Assembly: GCA_039881145.1 (NCBI GenBank)
Contig: JAYKKI010000075.1
Location: 847,001 to 911,000 of the forward strand
Direction: 5' to 3'
Source: Druceiella hillmani
Taxonomy: Eukaryota > Arthropoda > Insecta > Lepidoptera > Hepialidae
DNA length: 64,000 bases
This document shows, in pieces, positions 48,887 through 63,200 of this stretch. The position numbers and the translations under genes are program-made. Each line of letters begins with the position of its first letter. The stretch's first letter is position 1. Below the pieces are notes generated by a model that saw only the letters and a list, made by a program, of their open reading frames with translations, made no database searches and was not told the DNA's origin.

Positions 48887-51800
48887 CTAGAACTTAATTT
48901 TGTTATGCCTGCCGCGTAGTATTACCTGGCAGGTTTAAAAATGTGACCAGCCAACTGTGTGGGCAAAATAAGTGAAAGGAATTAATTTCATTTTCATTAC
49001 ATATAAATATTTCCTCCTTCATCGGGAAAGTGGCACAAAGATAATGTCGGCACGAAAAACATAATGATAATTCAGAGAATAATTAAAATAGTTTAATTAA
49101 TCCTTATATCTGCCATTTCTTATTCAAGAAGTAATATTTCATCTTATTTTAGCGAATATGAACTGATTCTTAGGATTCTTTATAATAAAAGGAAAAAATT
49201 ACATAGTAAACAAAGATTTTTTAACGAATAATTATTTTCTCAGTGCCATGTGGGATATCGATTGAAAGAACTAATTACAGAGATTCAAAAATTGTTTTTT
49301 TTGGAATTAGGAGCAAGATAATTTTATTCAGCATCATTTTTTATGTTTCTGTTGCAAAAATCCAAGAAAACAGAATTAACATACAATCAACGTAGCTTCA
49401 GCACAGTCACACACAGTTTTGCTTTTCAAGACTTGATTTAGGGATAATTATCTCTAGGCCAACACATAATATGTGATCGATTTCTATATATACTGACTCA
49501 GACGTCGTTGCTAGTAAATTTTGTTGATTAACTCCTACAATAATACATAAATAAGCTTCATCCCTTAAGTAAAGTAAAAAAAAAGCTTTTCATAATATTT
49601 TCAAAAAATTCCTTATTTATCTCTTCTTTCCTTTTCGTTTTCTTAATGTAGATAATTTTTTTTAACAATTTGATATTATATGAATTAATTTAAGGCTAAA
49701 TTTTAGAATTAGAAACATAGTCGAACGAGTGGTGTTAAAAAACGTTGCGTATTTTATAATTTATAGTCAAATAAATTGAATTGCCCTGTGGAGTAATATT
49801 TTGAATTCATTGCTTTGTTAATTGTTAAAGTTAATTAATTGAAACGTTTTGACAAACTTAATTTAATATGTCCAGTTATAATTAAATAATACTAATTGTG
49901 ACGCGAACATTTGTACTAAAATTATCAAGGATATTCAGCGATTATCCCGGATATTTTCTCTAGCTTTTCAGTGAAATTTTATTAACCCTGTTTTTTCATG
50001 ATTTTAAACTCGGTAGTTTTGAAAATAAGGAACGGAAGAATGCTGTATTTTCGTACTTTTTTGGAATCTATTTTAAAATATAAAAGTTCAACTGTGAAAC
50101 ATATTTTTATATTCCTCATAATAAACCTTGCAAATGGTATCATATGGGCTATTCTCATGATATTAAAAAATTCTATGACTTTTTTTACCTCCTCTGTAAT
50201 TCTAATAGGGTGTTAAAATTTATCTAGTGCAAAATATGTAAGTTAATAAGATGTATTACGCTACCAAATTTTAAGTTTGAACTTTGCATGGTTTATAAGG
50301 ACAGTAAATTGGATCCCGTCTCTATTATAGATGTAAAATCTACGTTGTTCATTGCAGAAATTACGACATTTAATAGCTTCACTATAGTTCTCGTGCAACT
50401 TTTAAATACTCACAATTCTTTCATACTTTTAAAGTGAGTAATTTTTAAAAAAAGGGAGGGGAGGGGTGGATAAATTTTTTACACATTTTTTAGTGCAGTT
50501 CTGAAGATTTAATATGTGAAATTATAAAAATAATTTATGAGACCTTTATAACTAGTTCTATCCGAGGATACTCTACAGCGTTGATGTAATTCGTAATAAT
50601 TTTTTTGAGTACTTACTTTGTCCGCCCTAAAATTTCGAAATGAATATTTTTGAGTTTTATGTATTAAGATATGTAAGTGATAAATTTTTTGTTCCTATGT
50701 AAACTTTCTATGTGAAGTGGTTTCTGAGAAAAACCAGTATGACAGATTCTCTTTGAGATATGACATCCTAAAAATGATCGTTTTAATGCTAAAAAATGCG
50801 ATGTTATTGAGAATTTAAATTAACATTCTGAAATTTCTCCAACGTAAAATTTTGTCCGATCATTGTGCGACGATAGACTAGAGCAACCCTGAATATATTA
50901 TTAGTAAATAAAATATTTATTACATTTCTATGAAATATGTTTATAGTGAAGTTTTTAATCTTCTCTCCTTGAAAATTTACCGATAAATTCCATTAAAAGT
51001 TATGGAACCTAACGATATTATTAAGAAAAAAAATTTTTCTTTCATCTCTCTAAAAGTTATGAATAGCTGGAATTTCTTTAATAATGGCAAGAACTTTTGC
51101 CTTCATTACAAAAGAACCTTGATTACGAAAAAGCCAATAAGTTCAACGTCTAGACTTTTACCCTAACTAAAACAGTTTTTAAGTTACTTTTTTTCGCTGG
51201 AATTTAGATTTTAAGCAAGTTACTCACTTCAATCCTTAGATCTCGTATTCGACTATCTCAAGGGCTTGATTACATAGCACATATTATATATTATGTTCGA
51301 AAAATAATCAAAATATTCAATTCTAAAAGACGCAAGCTTTTAAGAGTATTAATAGTGCTGTAGAAAATACTGTGAATCACACAGCCAGGAAGCTTCCATT
51401 GTTGGAAATAGGAAATTGAGTGTCTTTAAATGTGTCAAACATTGTTCATTGATTCCTTGATACAAAAATATGTGTCAGGGAAATATTTAATGTGAAAATG
51501 TGTGTCAATATTTCGATATTCGGTCTAAAATCAGCACCAACACAATTACATCTCAGTATGTATTGAACAATTTGTACGTATTAATAAATATGCTTAAAAA
51601 GGGCACATTTTATCCTATTATAGTTTAGAAGTATTCATCAACCATTAATTGGTTGGCATCAATAAGTAATGGGTAGTTTCTAAAAGTTTTTGAAATACTG
51701 TTTACATTATCTGTAATATTTCCAAAAGGTACAAATAAATTAGGAAAGTGAAATGAGATACCATGGAATCTGTGTATGATAAATATTACCAATATGTTTA

Positions 51801-52879
51801 GGTGTAGAATTAAAAGGTTTAATTTTTTCGCATTTCATGCGATTCTTCGCTTGCTTTTGAAAAATGTTATTTTAATGCTATGAGGTATTTTAATACTATG
51901 TGATAAATGTTATTTTAATAATTTGTGATGTTTTAAAAGGTTAGATATAGCTTGTAAATTAAAAGATTTGAAATTTAATTTCTTTACCTTGCAAAAACTG
52001 GCCATTTAATTTAAAAAAAAGAGGATAATCGCTAGACTCTCCAGTTTTCAAAATATCTAAAAAAACCTCATAATGTCAATAGTAAAATAAAGTCTATAAT
52101 AAGAAGGTTTTTTCAAAAGATACTTCCTCATTTAGATTTATGGAAAGAACAGTTTTTAAGTTTCATAAATTGAAAGTAAATTTATTAGTTCTTTTTTTTA
52201 GTTCTTTTGTTTAGTCTAAAATATAAATTGACTCGTGCGATTTGCGATTTACGAGAAATAATACCAATTTTAGCACGTTTTAAACAGGGTATATTTAATA
52301 GTAATTTAAGTCAGATTTTATTTATTTTTTTGTTTTTGTTAAGAAAACATTATTACTTTCGTTTATTATTATTCATTTTGTTTATTAATTTCGTTTATTT
52401 TCATTTTGATTATTACTGATTAAACTATAATTAAAAGACCAAATGTAATTCTGGTATTGTATTATAACTTTATTTATTTGAAGCCTTCCAATATTCACAA
52501 GTACCATGATTACTAATATCATTTGCGAAATATTTTCTACAAGTTGATAGTTATAAAGACAACGTAAAAAAAGCCAAACAAATATGATAATCTATTAACT
52601 AAGCTCCTATTAAATGTTCAGGTTATTAATTCAGCTTTGTGATTAATAACAGACCTTTAGCTTTTCTGCTCGCATTATTATTTTTATTTGATAGGGTATT
52701 GATGCTTAGGCGAGAAACCAAAGCTGCTAGCGATATTTTAGATTACACGGTAATCATATGAGTATACAACGAGCAATGTATATGTTTTATATAGATCAAT
52801 TTGTCCTATTATATGAACGAACAGACATGGTATAAGTGACAATTTGCGAATCAATTCGTAGCCATATTTTATTAACGTC
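48887..52879. other. AT-rich noncoding stretch
   Basis: Four kilobases with no gene, RNA or element that I can support. Frames of 60-72 codons (49998-50216, 52207-52419) are Phe/Ile/Leu-rich as expected from AT-rich DNA. Confidence 0.45.
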
Positions 52880-52880
52880 G

Positions 52881-52937
<57 letters not shown>

Positions 52938-52950
52938 TACATATATATCA
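52880..52950. repeat. (CA)n/(TA)n microsatellite
   Basis: A short CACACA block followed by about 50 bp of TA. Confidence 0.95.
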
Positions 52951-55153
52951 ACCTTAATAACGCCGCATTAAGAATACAGAAATATATTTTGCAGTATAGG
53001 TTACATGTACATATAACATATAGCTGGAAGACGTGAAATTAGGTAACTCTATTTTTTGACTACAGTAGAAATAGAGCTGCAGAAATCAAGGCTACATTCG
53101 ATCGAATACCTTCAATAGAAGCCTGAAGCGATGAAGGTGTCAGATCTTTATATTATTTATTCACTCGATGTGGGGCAGATCTGGTGGAGTTCAATTTCGG
53201 AGGGAGTTTCGACAGGTCGTTATAGTGTCACAAGTTCGAGCTTTCCTTGAAGAGTTTTCTGAAATTGTCTATAACTAAATAAGTAACGAAGGGAACACAG
53301 AATAACGCTTTATTTTCTTATTAATCTGCACTTTACGAGAAATTAAACTAAAACAGACAGTGTTTTGCGATAATGAAAGCATAATATGTAATTTTTGATA
53401 GTTTTTATGAAACGAAGTAATTTTAATAGTTTTTTGATGGCGGTTAAACTACTCGTATATTAAAAATAAGATAATTTACTCATAATAACATAAAAATAAT
53501 AATATATTTGGTATTAGCACAAAAGTAGATAACAAAGATATGATATTTTGTTAGTTTCCTTTTTTAATTAAAAAATTAGGAAGAAATGTACCTATCATAA
53601 TTTTTTTACAAATTTTATTAAGTGATCGTTTTAAATAAATTTACAAGTTCCATAAAAACCTATATGAAATAATACGTTGTAGGATTTATAAAAACTTTGA
53701 AAATTTTACTAGATCGATTAAATTAACATTTACAAGATAGAACTTGACAAGGTAGAGTAATAGGATTTACCTTTTTAAAAAAAAATGATAACCTTAACTA
53801 TAATTATTTCAAATACCAACAAAGAAATGGGTCACCGTCCCCAATTTCAGATAACTTTTATTTATCTAATTTAAACTCTCAGCCTTTGTGGAAATGTATT
53901 TCTGTAAATACACAAAATATTTTGGCCAAGATTGCGAATTGAAACTGAATTATAATATGTGGTCTGGCGTAAAACGTCCCCTGATTTGCAAAACTGATTT
54001 ACCGGTTTTAATATAAAACAAAAGTATTGCTTACGTTTCAAGATATAAAAAGCCTTATCACGTTCGGAGCGGACAAATTGTTTTCTAATTTTTGTAGGAG
54101 AAATGTGTAAACTTTAAGGCTAGATGTCTCGACATTAGTATAGCTTCTTGATATGAAATTATATGTTTTATATATAATGCTAAGCTCATTGAACGATATA
54201 TAAACCCATTGTTTACAAATTTAGGCGATTATAATCATTAAAGTGTATATTGAACTCGTATTAAACTATTTACAAATAATTATATCGTTTTTCACCACGT
54301 TAATATTTTGTCTAATACATCATTTACAGGCGCATACATATCGTAAATATCTTAAAACGTAAGCGATTTCGAATTCTTGAATTCAGCAACTTTGAGTAAA
54401 TTTCGGACGAAGTTGTTTCTCACAATTGTAAAATTAGCAGTTTTAAGAATTTTGAATTTAGTAGTTATGGAGAGAGAGGACCGATATGTTTGTTGTGAAT
54501 ATGTTCATGATTTTCTAATGATAAACAAGCTTATATAAAATTTAAAAAAAATACTTCTGTAACACATGTAACTTCCTCTTTCAATTAATGTATCATAGGA
54601 GGCACGGCTTTAAAAAAAAAATCAAATACTTTATTAACAACCTCAAACATTTCCGTATTATTTGATATAAACATATAAGAAAGTTTTATAATTATCTAAA
54701 ATTGTATTTTTTACTTCAAAAGTTTTTTAGATAAATGTTTATGGACATCCTTGACAATATCTACAGACATATTTTACACGTAATCCTTTAATATCGCTGT
54801 TTTGAATAATATCCCATAAGACAAAAGAAGTAAAAAAAAACAATTTCGGATATTTTATTTTTATCACTTTTTCAATTTCTACATAAACCATTTTGAGTTT
54901 TGACTATTGATATATTTGTGGATTAGATTAGATGATGCTGTCTCAAGTTTTACGTCAAACGGCTGTGACAAAGGAACAGATGCACGGATGCGTAAGTAAT
55001 TTTAAAAGCTTTGCTTTTTCTTTTTTTTTAATTTTTTTGAGATTTGCTTCTTTCTTTTACTTAATTTTGCTTCAAACATTATAGGCACGGAATCCTAAGG
55101 ATTCGCAAACAACATGAAAATTCATTATACAATTTAACGTCCAAATATATACT
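52951..55153. other. AT-rich stretch
   Basis: No gene. A less AT-rich patch at 53090-53250 has no recognised frame. A GCTGTGACAAAGGAACAGAT word near 54962 recalls retroposon tails but is too little to call. Confidence 0.4.
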
Positions 55154-55207
55154 GAAGTACGATAGTATATAGTACGATAATGAAGTACGATAAGTAGATA
55201 GTACGAA
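55154..55207. repeat. Short tandem AGTACGATA repeat
   Basis: Four to five copies of AGTACGATA or close variants with variable 3-8 bp linkers. Confidence 0.8.
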
Positions 55208-56125
55208 CGCATCGCAGTATGAACCAAGGTTATCGATCTTGACCTAAAGAAATAGTCCTTCGCTCAGATTAAAACAAAAAAGGGGAGGTCCACTGGAACC
55301 ATTGATCCACATATCAAAATACGGTAAAAGGAACATTAACCCAGATAAAAAAAAACAACACCAATTCATGTGCGCCATCTATTGCAATTAAATGAAACTA
55401 CTTCTCCAGTCACATGGCCGGCTGTACGCGACCGTCGATGTAACCTTGTCATGACGTTACCTTATTTTATTATTTTTAAACCATGTAAAAAATAATGGTT
55501 TTCAATTTGTATGCGTGTTTGTTGATATGCTGAAATAGTTTTGAATTTACGTAAAGTAATTCAAAACATTATTTTTATGTAACAAAAGTCACTTATACAC
55601 ATTACTACATAGATGCATCAGGAATTATTCAAAATTCAGGTGGCTTAATTTTCCCACCTCCATTCTGTGCTAATCAAGAAAATAAGTTATAATGTTATAA
55701 TACGCTCCATCTTCATAGATGTACATATCTACGGCATATTTTCTATAATCATTTACCCTGTTCTCGTATTTTATATTATTTCAGTTTAAAATGTTTGTGC
55801 ATTACTCTAGTGTAAAATTGGTGACGTGCAAGATACTTATCTATAGAAAAATACCAACTGGTTCAGGATTGTATTTCAATTCTATCTGACCACATATGAA
55901 AACACAAAATTTTCGACAACTTTGTCACGATATTATTAAAACATAATATTATTAAATCAAATTGAATCCTGTTATGCTTTCCTGTTTTATTTACCTTTAC
56001 ATTAAATATTTTTTACTTTACTTTAAAAATTAAACAAATATTTGACGCAATCAATTTAAATTGGTTTTAGAGAGCTATAAGACAATATCGAGTGGTTTGC
56101 AAATATTTTAAACTAACTGCCTCTG
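55208..56125. other. AT-rich stretch with a small GC-richer patch
   Basis: A GC-richer patch at 55365-55470 (GTGCGCCATCTATTGC near 55370) has no recognised frame or RNA structure. Confidence 0.4.
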
Positions 56126-56160
56126 CCGAATTTCACGGGTACAAAACGCGTGAAATTCGG
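56126..56160. repeat. Perfect 12-bp inverted repeat
   Basis: CCGAATTTCACG (56126-56137) and its exact complement (56149-56160) around an 11-bp loop. Confidence 0.9.
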
Positions 56161-56374
56161 AGTAAAAAAATTTACTACAATTTTTTTCAAAAACCGTCCA
56201 CCCTGTTTTGCGTGATTGACGCACAAAGTAATAAAATATTTTCCATGTATGGATATGAGAATACATTCAATTAATACACGTATAAATTAAAAACGCGTCA
56301 AAGTTAAAAACGTTTTTACATTTCACCTTGAAGAAAAGCACACAAAATATAATTAAAATATCCTACAAACGTTC

Positions 56375-56535
56375 ATTGTCGATGGAGACTAATTTTCCTT
56401 GCATTCTACGCGACGACCTCGAACGAAAATCGGAACACATGAACGAGAACACTAAAGGACAGAGCTATGAACTATATATAGAATATTCCAATAAAATTAC
56501 TTGGTGTTTTGGAAATAAAAATACGAAAATAGAGG
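56375..56535 (+). repeat. Dispersed repeat family 1, copy 3
   Basis: The most diverged copy: GTCGATGGAGACTAATTTTC, CGCGACGACCTCGAACGAAA, ATGAACGAGAACACTAAAGG, ATTACTTGGTGTTTTGGAAA. The 74-codon frame over it is not conserved in the other copies and is not a gene. Confidence 0.65.
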
Positions 56536-57301
56536 GAAAAAAAAATTGTTAACTTCTCTTATTACACAAAAGCGAATTTGTATAATAACTAATTCCAAAT
56601 AGAAACTGTTAAGAAGAAACTTGTTAGGTAATAAACGGCAGACCACTGGCCTTTAACTCTATCCAACGCTATTTATAGTCGCTTTATATACATATATAGA
56701 ATATAATAAAAAGAAAAGACGAAAAATATTGTTCATCTGAACATTAATGAGATCTGCTCCGTCAGTGCAATTCGTAAAATAAACCGAAAAAAAATAAATA
56801 ATTAAACAAGGGTTTAATATTCAACAGTAATATTAGTTAAACAAACGACCAATAGAAATTCATGAAACATATTACACTTTAGTATACGATTTCCCAATTG
56901 AATAATTCACAGCCCCTTTTACATGGAGAAGAGTTGTTTCAAGAAATTGTATTGCCTTTATTCTATTCACAACCTAACTAATGTAACAGCAAAACAGTTT
57001 TGTCTAAAAGAATAAACAAAGAAACGCTTAATCAGGGTAATAAATTTAATACGAAGTTTTGTTTTTATTCAAAACGAATCTAATTTTATTTCATCATTCA
57101 CATCGATATCTTGAAAACTACGAAAATGTGATAATTAATTACATATGTGTTAATCAAGCACTTTCAGCAGTGCATAGAATTAACTTTGTGTTTTTAAATA
57201 ATACAAATACCATAATTAACTATGTCATTATTTTTATTCAATAAACCAAAATATAATTTTTATCCAAAATATTCTACATGAGCTAACAACTAAGTATGTG
57301 A
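56536..57301. other. AT-rich noncoding stretch
   Basis: Nothing recognised. Confidence 0.45.
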
Positions 57302-57395
57302 TTTATTAAATTGAAATTAGCTTATAAACCTTAATTTATTAAATTGAAATTAGCTTCTAAATATATTAAATATATCAAAATTTAAATTAGCTTAT
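57302..57395. repeat. 33-bp-period local duplication
   Basis: A 22-bp word beginning TTTATTAAATTGAAATTAGC occurs exactly at 57302-57323 and 57335-57356, with a degraded third copy to about 57395. Confidence 0.85.
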
Positions 57396-59708
57396 ATTCA
57401 ATAAAAAATTATCCACATTTACTCATGTAATATTATCAACGTATTCAACTCGATATACCGGCTCAGTGGCAAAAAATTCCCACGTAATAGGTTAAATTTA
57501 AATCAAATTAAGACAACGGTGATATACACATACACACACACGTACGCATGTAATCATGGCCTATGCAACATTATCCACACCGTCGACACGTTCGGTTGCA
57601 CCGCGGTCCCTCCCGTTTGACTATGACACCTCTTCTATAGCTAGTATATGCGCTCAGACAAAATAAATACACCTAAATACAAATTTCCATATTACCGCTA
57701 CGACTAACTTATAATCGATTCCTGACATAGGCCCATATAATTGTAAAATAATACGCATTAAAATCACATACTCCTGTATATAGCGACTACAGTCTGCCTG
57801 TCTAACGTAAAGCTCTTTTAGTGTTCGTCAGCTACATTTTTTTATACACAGTTTTGGAACTCTTCGATATATAGAAATAAAATAGTACCCAAATTATGAC
57901 CAGGAATAACTTCTATAGTTATGTTTCAAAACCTATTGAATCATTTTTCTGTTTATCTAGAACAAACATATAGACGTCCACACTGACGAACATGAATGGG
58001 TAGCGACAATAATTTTTGAAATAGTTATTTATGGTAATTTTTAAATAATTTAACCCACCAAAGAATATTCGTAGTCAAGAATTCTGAAATCGTAATCAGA
58101 CAAATTTTACAATTCTTTACGGATTACAAAAGTCATTATACCTTGTATGAATTATTCATATACTTTATACGAAAACTAAATCAATTTAAAATGTTTGTTT
58201 ATTACCACAGTCTCCCGTATAATTTATACATAGAAAGTATTATCATTAGTAATAATACCTGCAATAACTATTATCATTTATGGCCTTCTGTTACATTAAC
58301 CTTAATACAATACCACGAATTAATTGTTTCATTTTGTGTTTGTTCTCTCACATAATACACAACGTTAGATACAAAAATGGCACATTGCCCATAACTCGCC
58401 TACATAATCAATAATCGTGTAATCCAATTTATATTTCCAGCCTTGTTTACTTTTCCTAATATCAATAACCTATCACAAACAATTAATTAAATGAGGACAC
58501 AAGATGGATGTTTGTTATTAATCAAAACACGTTTGTATGTTAGGTGATATAAGCAACAGACTGTCCTGATTATTATTTGATAAAATTTAATGATAAACAT
58601 GTCGGTCAAATATTTCAAGAGTAATGTTGGTACTAGTTATGGTTGTTGTTAGAGGAATTTAGACTCAAACATTATTTGAGAAATATGTATATTCTTCTAA
58701 TCATAGGTTGGTAAGAATTTAAAAGAATACAAAAATATTAAACCTAAAATTACCAAAATTTACCGAACAATACTGGTAACCTTGAAATAATATAAAATAT
58801 TTAAGAACTTCGTGCCTCTATTATTATTTACTCGTATTTCTTATGTTTTATCTCAAAGAAAAGTATATATTGAAAACATTCATGTTGATACTATTGCAAT
58901 AATTTTTCATTATAGATAATGTGTTTGTCTATAGATTTCCAAATAAAATAAATGTAATCACCAAGGCCAGATTATCATTTGTAATACGCAGGGCTATACA
59001 AAGTAAACGCGTAAATTAAATCGCATACCAACTTTCGGATTTTTTCACCACCATTGGAATATGAACAAAAACCTTATGCGGATAGTGGTAAATATAAAAA
59101 TTTTAAATGGAAATCCGAGGCATAGCCACTTTCAACTGTGAAATGGATGGAAATTGTCCAAAAAACCAACCAGTCATTAAAGTAGTTTGAACAGCAAGGT
59201 CCAATATTTGGGCAATTAAAATAAAGCAAACCTTAAGTAAATTAAATGTACATACTATTTTTTTGGATTCCAAAAAAAAATTGTGTATTGGAACCTCATA
59301 AATTTCTCGCGTTTATAACTGGTATTAAGAAGTTCGAAAAAGATTTAAAGGAGAAATTAAATTCGTATGGTAACAATATAGAAACATATGAATAAATTTC
59401 ATCACACGCCTTATGTGGTACAAACTTTATCGTTTTATACTACAACTGAATAATAAAGATGTAAAAAAGTATAAAACAAATAAGGATTATCCGTATATTC
59501 TACTAATATTCTGCACTTTTTTCTGAAAGCTTGTGGGACGGTCTTTACCATCGTGTATTGGGCCGCAACATCGTGGTACGGTCACTCAAGTTTTTCTCAA
59601 ATAAGTGAATATTTAAATTCAAAATCTAGCTTAGTGCTTGTGGCCATAAAAAACCTATATTTAATCGGTTTTTATTAATTACTAAAAATAAATTTTTCGA
59701 CTTGTAAA
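57396..59708. other. AT-rich noncoding stretch
   Basis: No supported gene. The GC-richer patch at 57540-57660 holds a 36-codon ATG frame that is not called. Confidence 0.45.
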
Positions 59709-59756
59709 AAATTATACTCACTTTATCAGTGCATACTGATAAAGTGAGTATAATTT
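59709..59756. repeat. Perfect 22-bp inverted repeat
   Basis: Arms 59709-59730 and 59735-59756 are exact reverse complements separated by GCAT; the core is ACTCACTTTATCAGT. A strong hairpin with no gene on either side. Confidence 0.95.
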
Positions 59757-60129
59757 ATATACAATAGGTAAATACAAACTTATGGTCAAGAGTCTAAAGT
59801 TCCCATTATAATAATGGCTGCATATGCACTGCGAGAAAGTAGAAAGGTATAAATGTTACTGAGCCATTTAGATGAATATTTTATGGAAAAAAAAATTTAA
59901 TTTGAATTTAAAAATTTACGTAAAATGTAACACTTAAGCTTTAACATACTACGATTTGAAATCCAAACCTACAACTGATAGGAGATAATAAATACTAGAT
60001 CGATAAGTTAAACAACCGTTATAGATTGGCGATGGTACAAAAGACAACATTTTTTAAATGAAACTTCTTTAGGCGCAACTGCGCACTTTTTCTGAGCAGT
60101 GAACGAAACTGAGCCGTCAGGTTCGGGTC
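59757..60129. other. AT-rich noncoding stretch
   Basis: No feature is recognised; G+C begins to rise near 60070. Confidence 0.4.
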
Positions 60130-60285
60130 GGTGACGCTGAAACGAATAAACCCGGTTTATTCCCCTTCGGCATCGGCCAAGCCAGTTTCAAATTCATGAA
60201 TGATGAAATATGATCAATTTAATGTGCACTGCATTGTTTGGATAAACTCGGTTACCTTCAGCATCGGCCGAGCAAGTTCACTCTC
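60130..60285 (+). repeat. Duplicated GC-richer motif
   Basis: A motif of about 40 bp, ATAAACCCGGTTTATTCCCC then TTCGGCATCGGCCAAGCCAG (60145-60185), recurs in shortened form at 60242-60280 as ATAAACTCGGTTACC and TTCAGCATCGGCCGAGCAAG. The first copy contains the palindrome AAACCCGGTTT. Confidence 0.8.
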
Positions 60286-63200
60286 TAACATGAAGTGCAT
60301 CCTTTCAAGAATTATGTTCTATTGTTGAATAATACTTTATTTGAATAAAATTTAATATAATACGCCTATGAAGTTTTTGTTTTCTAATTTTCGTATTCAA
60401 AATTTGCAACATGCACAGTGCGGTTATATTGGTTTCCAAAGTTTTCACTTCTACATTTTAGTCTTACACAGTTTTTTTGGTTTTCGTTATCGCCCAACTG
60501 GAAATAAAATTGGGATTAAAAATATTTTCACTTTATTGACGTTATTTTTTACTTTATTTTTAATTTTCAAAGTTGTATTTGATAATTTTTTTATATTCAG
60601 TAAATAAATATTTTATTAATTGTTATTAATAAATTGCGCTATTTTACATTATATAAAATGTATATTTTTATTATTATGAAAGTAAAAAAGTAGACAAGCT
60701 ATAAATTCTTCCAATAATTTTCCTTTGTGCATTCTACGAAAGAATTTGTAAAATAAATTAAGCTAGCAACACACATGAATTAACGTCAATACTAGCAGGT
60801 AACAACATTTATATTGATAAATATTGTCACTTCAATACCGTCACCTCGTACATACTATTTGATGCAAAAATTACGAGGAATTCACCAAATTAACAAGGAA
60901 GTATCCAAAGTATCGGTGGTAAACTTATTAATTTTCTCAATGTCGAAGGCTTATCATAATCAATAATTACCATACGATAATTAGTAGTGTGTTAATTATT
61001 ATTTTGATTACATTATTCTAAGTAATGAGTTAGTTACAGTATATGCAAGTTTAAATATAATTAAACAACAAACTTGGTTAACAAAGTTTTAATAATAATT
61101 AACAGGTCGATGAAATATTGTATTTCTAGAGCCATTTCGTAATTTGCGAATGTTTTGGGCTTCGGCTAAAACCTGTTTAATTGTTTATAAACTTCCAAAC
61201 GTAACTCAACAAAACTTGAATTGGTCGACACAATACATATGTAAATATGTGAATTTGTTTACATGAATCATGGTTTCCATCCCCGCAGATCATAATTTTG
61301 TTTTTTTACATAATTTTCTTGTGTTAACTATTTCGTCTTTAAATTATACTAACTGTTTAATCTTCTAGTTATCTAGTTCTACAAACTTCTTTTCTTTAAA
61401 AGTAAAAAAAATCAAAGAAACCAAACAGCAACTTTTTGGAACTTTCGACAGTAAAATACGCTGCTCTCACATTCCTCCTAAAATTTTTTTATTCAATGTT
61501 CACTATAACGAGATCAATTTCATTGCATTTTTTTTTCATTTTCTCGTATATTATTAAAGAGCTTTGCGATAAAATTGCATATAATAAGAGTTATCAAATT
61601 TGGAACAAATAGCATATAGCAAATTCTATAAATATTTTAGACGTGTTAAGTGAACAAAATGCAAACAATGTCGGAGGGATGCCGTTAATTCTTTGCAACT
61701 AATTATGTTTCTAATATAAAAGAATATACCATACAACATAGTATGAAACATTAACTAAATTTTCTACTCAATTCTAGAGTTAAAAAGTGGAAGGTGGATA
61801 TTTATTTTTGTATAATTTTCTTATGGACTTGTCTTCAATATAACGGCGAATTTTATATTTTTAATTTCATTGTAGTGACTCTTACGGAGAAGCGGATGTA
61901 CTCACAACTCATTTATAGCGAGTAAACTACCTATGTAGAAGGACTCGAAACTACCTCAAAACTCGTTTATTTATCCAATTGTTTTACTAATACTTAGATT
62001 CAATTAAAAATGTTGAAGTCAGTGAACGTGGTTTCAAATTTATGTTTCCAATTATTCGATACCAATCCTTGAAGAAAAAGAAAAAGTTTTACTAACCCAG
62101 AAAGGAGCTTGGAAAAACTTATTTCATTTTATTCTTGTTGTTTTACATTAAATTATTTATGCACTAATAATAATCCATTTGAATAAAAATGAAAATGCTA
62201 CTGTATTAAATAATTAAAAATGTTTCTGGGTTTAGCGCCGATGAAAATTCAAAATTATGATCTCATTTTCTAAAGCCAAATATCTGGCAAGGACACAAAA
62301 TTCCTAATCTATGAATAGGGAAAAGAATTTGGCATTTTTGGACGAATTCCACCTGTGTTTCGTCCATTCGGTTCTATGCGAACCTAACCATGCACTTGAG
62401 ATAGTTTATTGTTCGTTAATATTTTATTGCTCGGCAATTTTTTTAACGATAGTATATGGTATTAGAGTATTATTGTTTTTATTTGGTGTCAGTTGGCTTA
62501 TAAGACAATAACTTTTTTCCTTTGTTGTGATTTTTGTTATATAACCTAGCAATGCAACGTGAAAAAATTTAGCGCGACTCGCTAAATTTTACTAATATTT
62601 TTTCAGTACCTTTAAACAGTCACTGATTGTTCTAATTCTTCATCGAAAAATGTTGAAGATACGTAAATGAAATATTGTCATTATATCTTATTTTTAGAAT
62701 ATATATCTACCTTTGAGTGGAGAATACAAAAAAATAGTGGGAAAAAGTGAATAGCATGAGAATATAGCGCTTCTATTTATTCATGTATCAAAAACAATTA
62801 CTCAACTACTGAAATTACGCTAATTTGATTATAAAAATATTGTTGTCAAATCTAATTTAAGTTCTAATTAAATTTCATAGTTTAATAAATAATTTCAGAT
62901 GTTTAATTTCATATTTAGTATTTAACTTAAGAAATATCATAATTCCTGTCGTAAAACTCGACATTATTTCTAAATAAATAAACTTACAAAATAATATGTT
63001 AATATATTATTAAACGTGTGTATTAAACTTATTCATCACGCGTTTTGAGAATTCAAAACCCATACGTAAATCTATCCATCTTAATGAGAAATCCATATCA
63101 GGAGCAAAAACTGGTCAAAAATATAAAGAAACATTACAATATTTTATCTACAACGGTCATCATTTGTGTTTACCTTAACTTTTCACAGAAAATTATGGAA

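Noticed and set aside
57556..57666. 36-codon ATG frame (MAYATLSTPSTRSVAPRS...) in a GC-richer patch
   Set aside because: Short, ends at a stop with no convincing donor, and the opposite strand is also largely open; composition alone is not enough.
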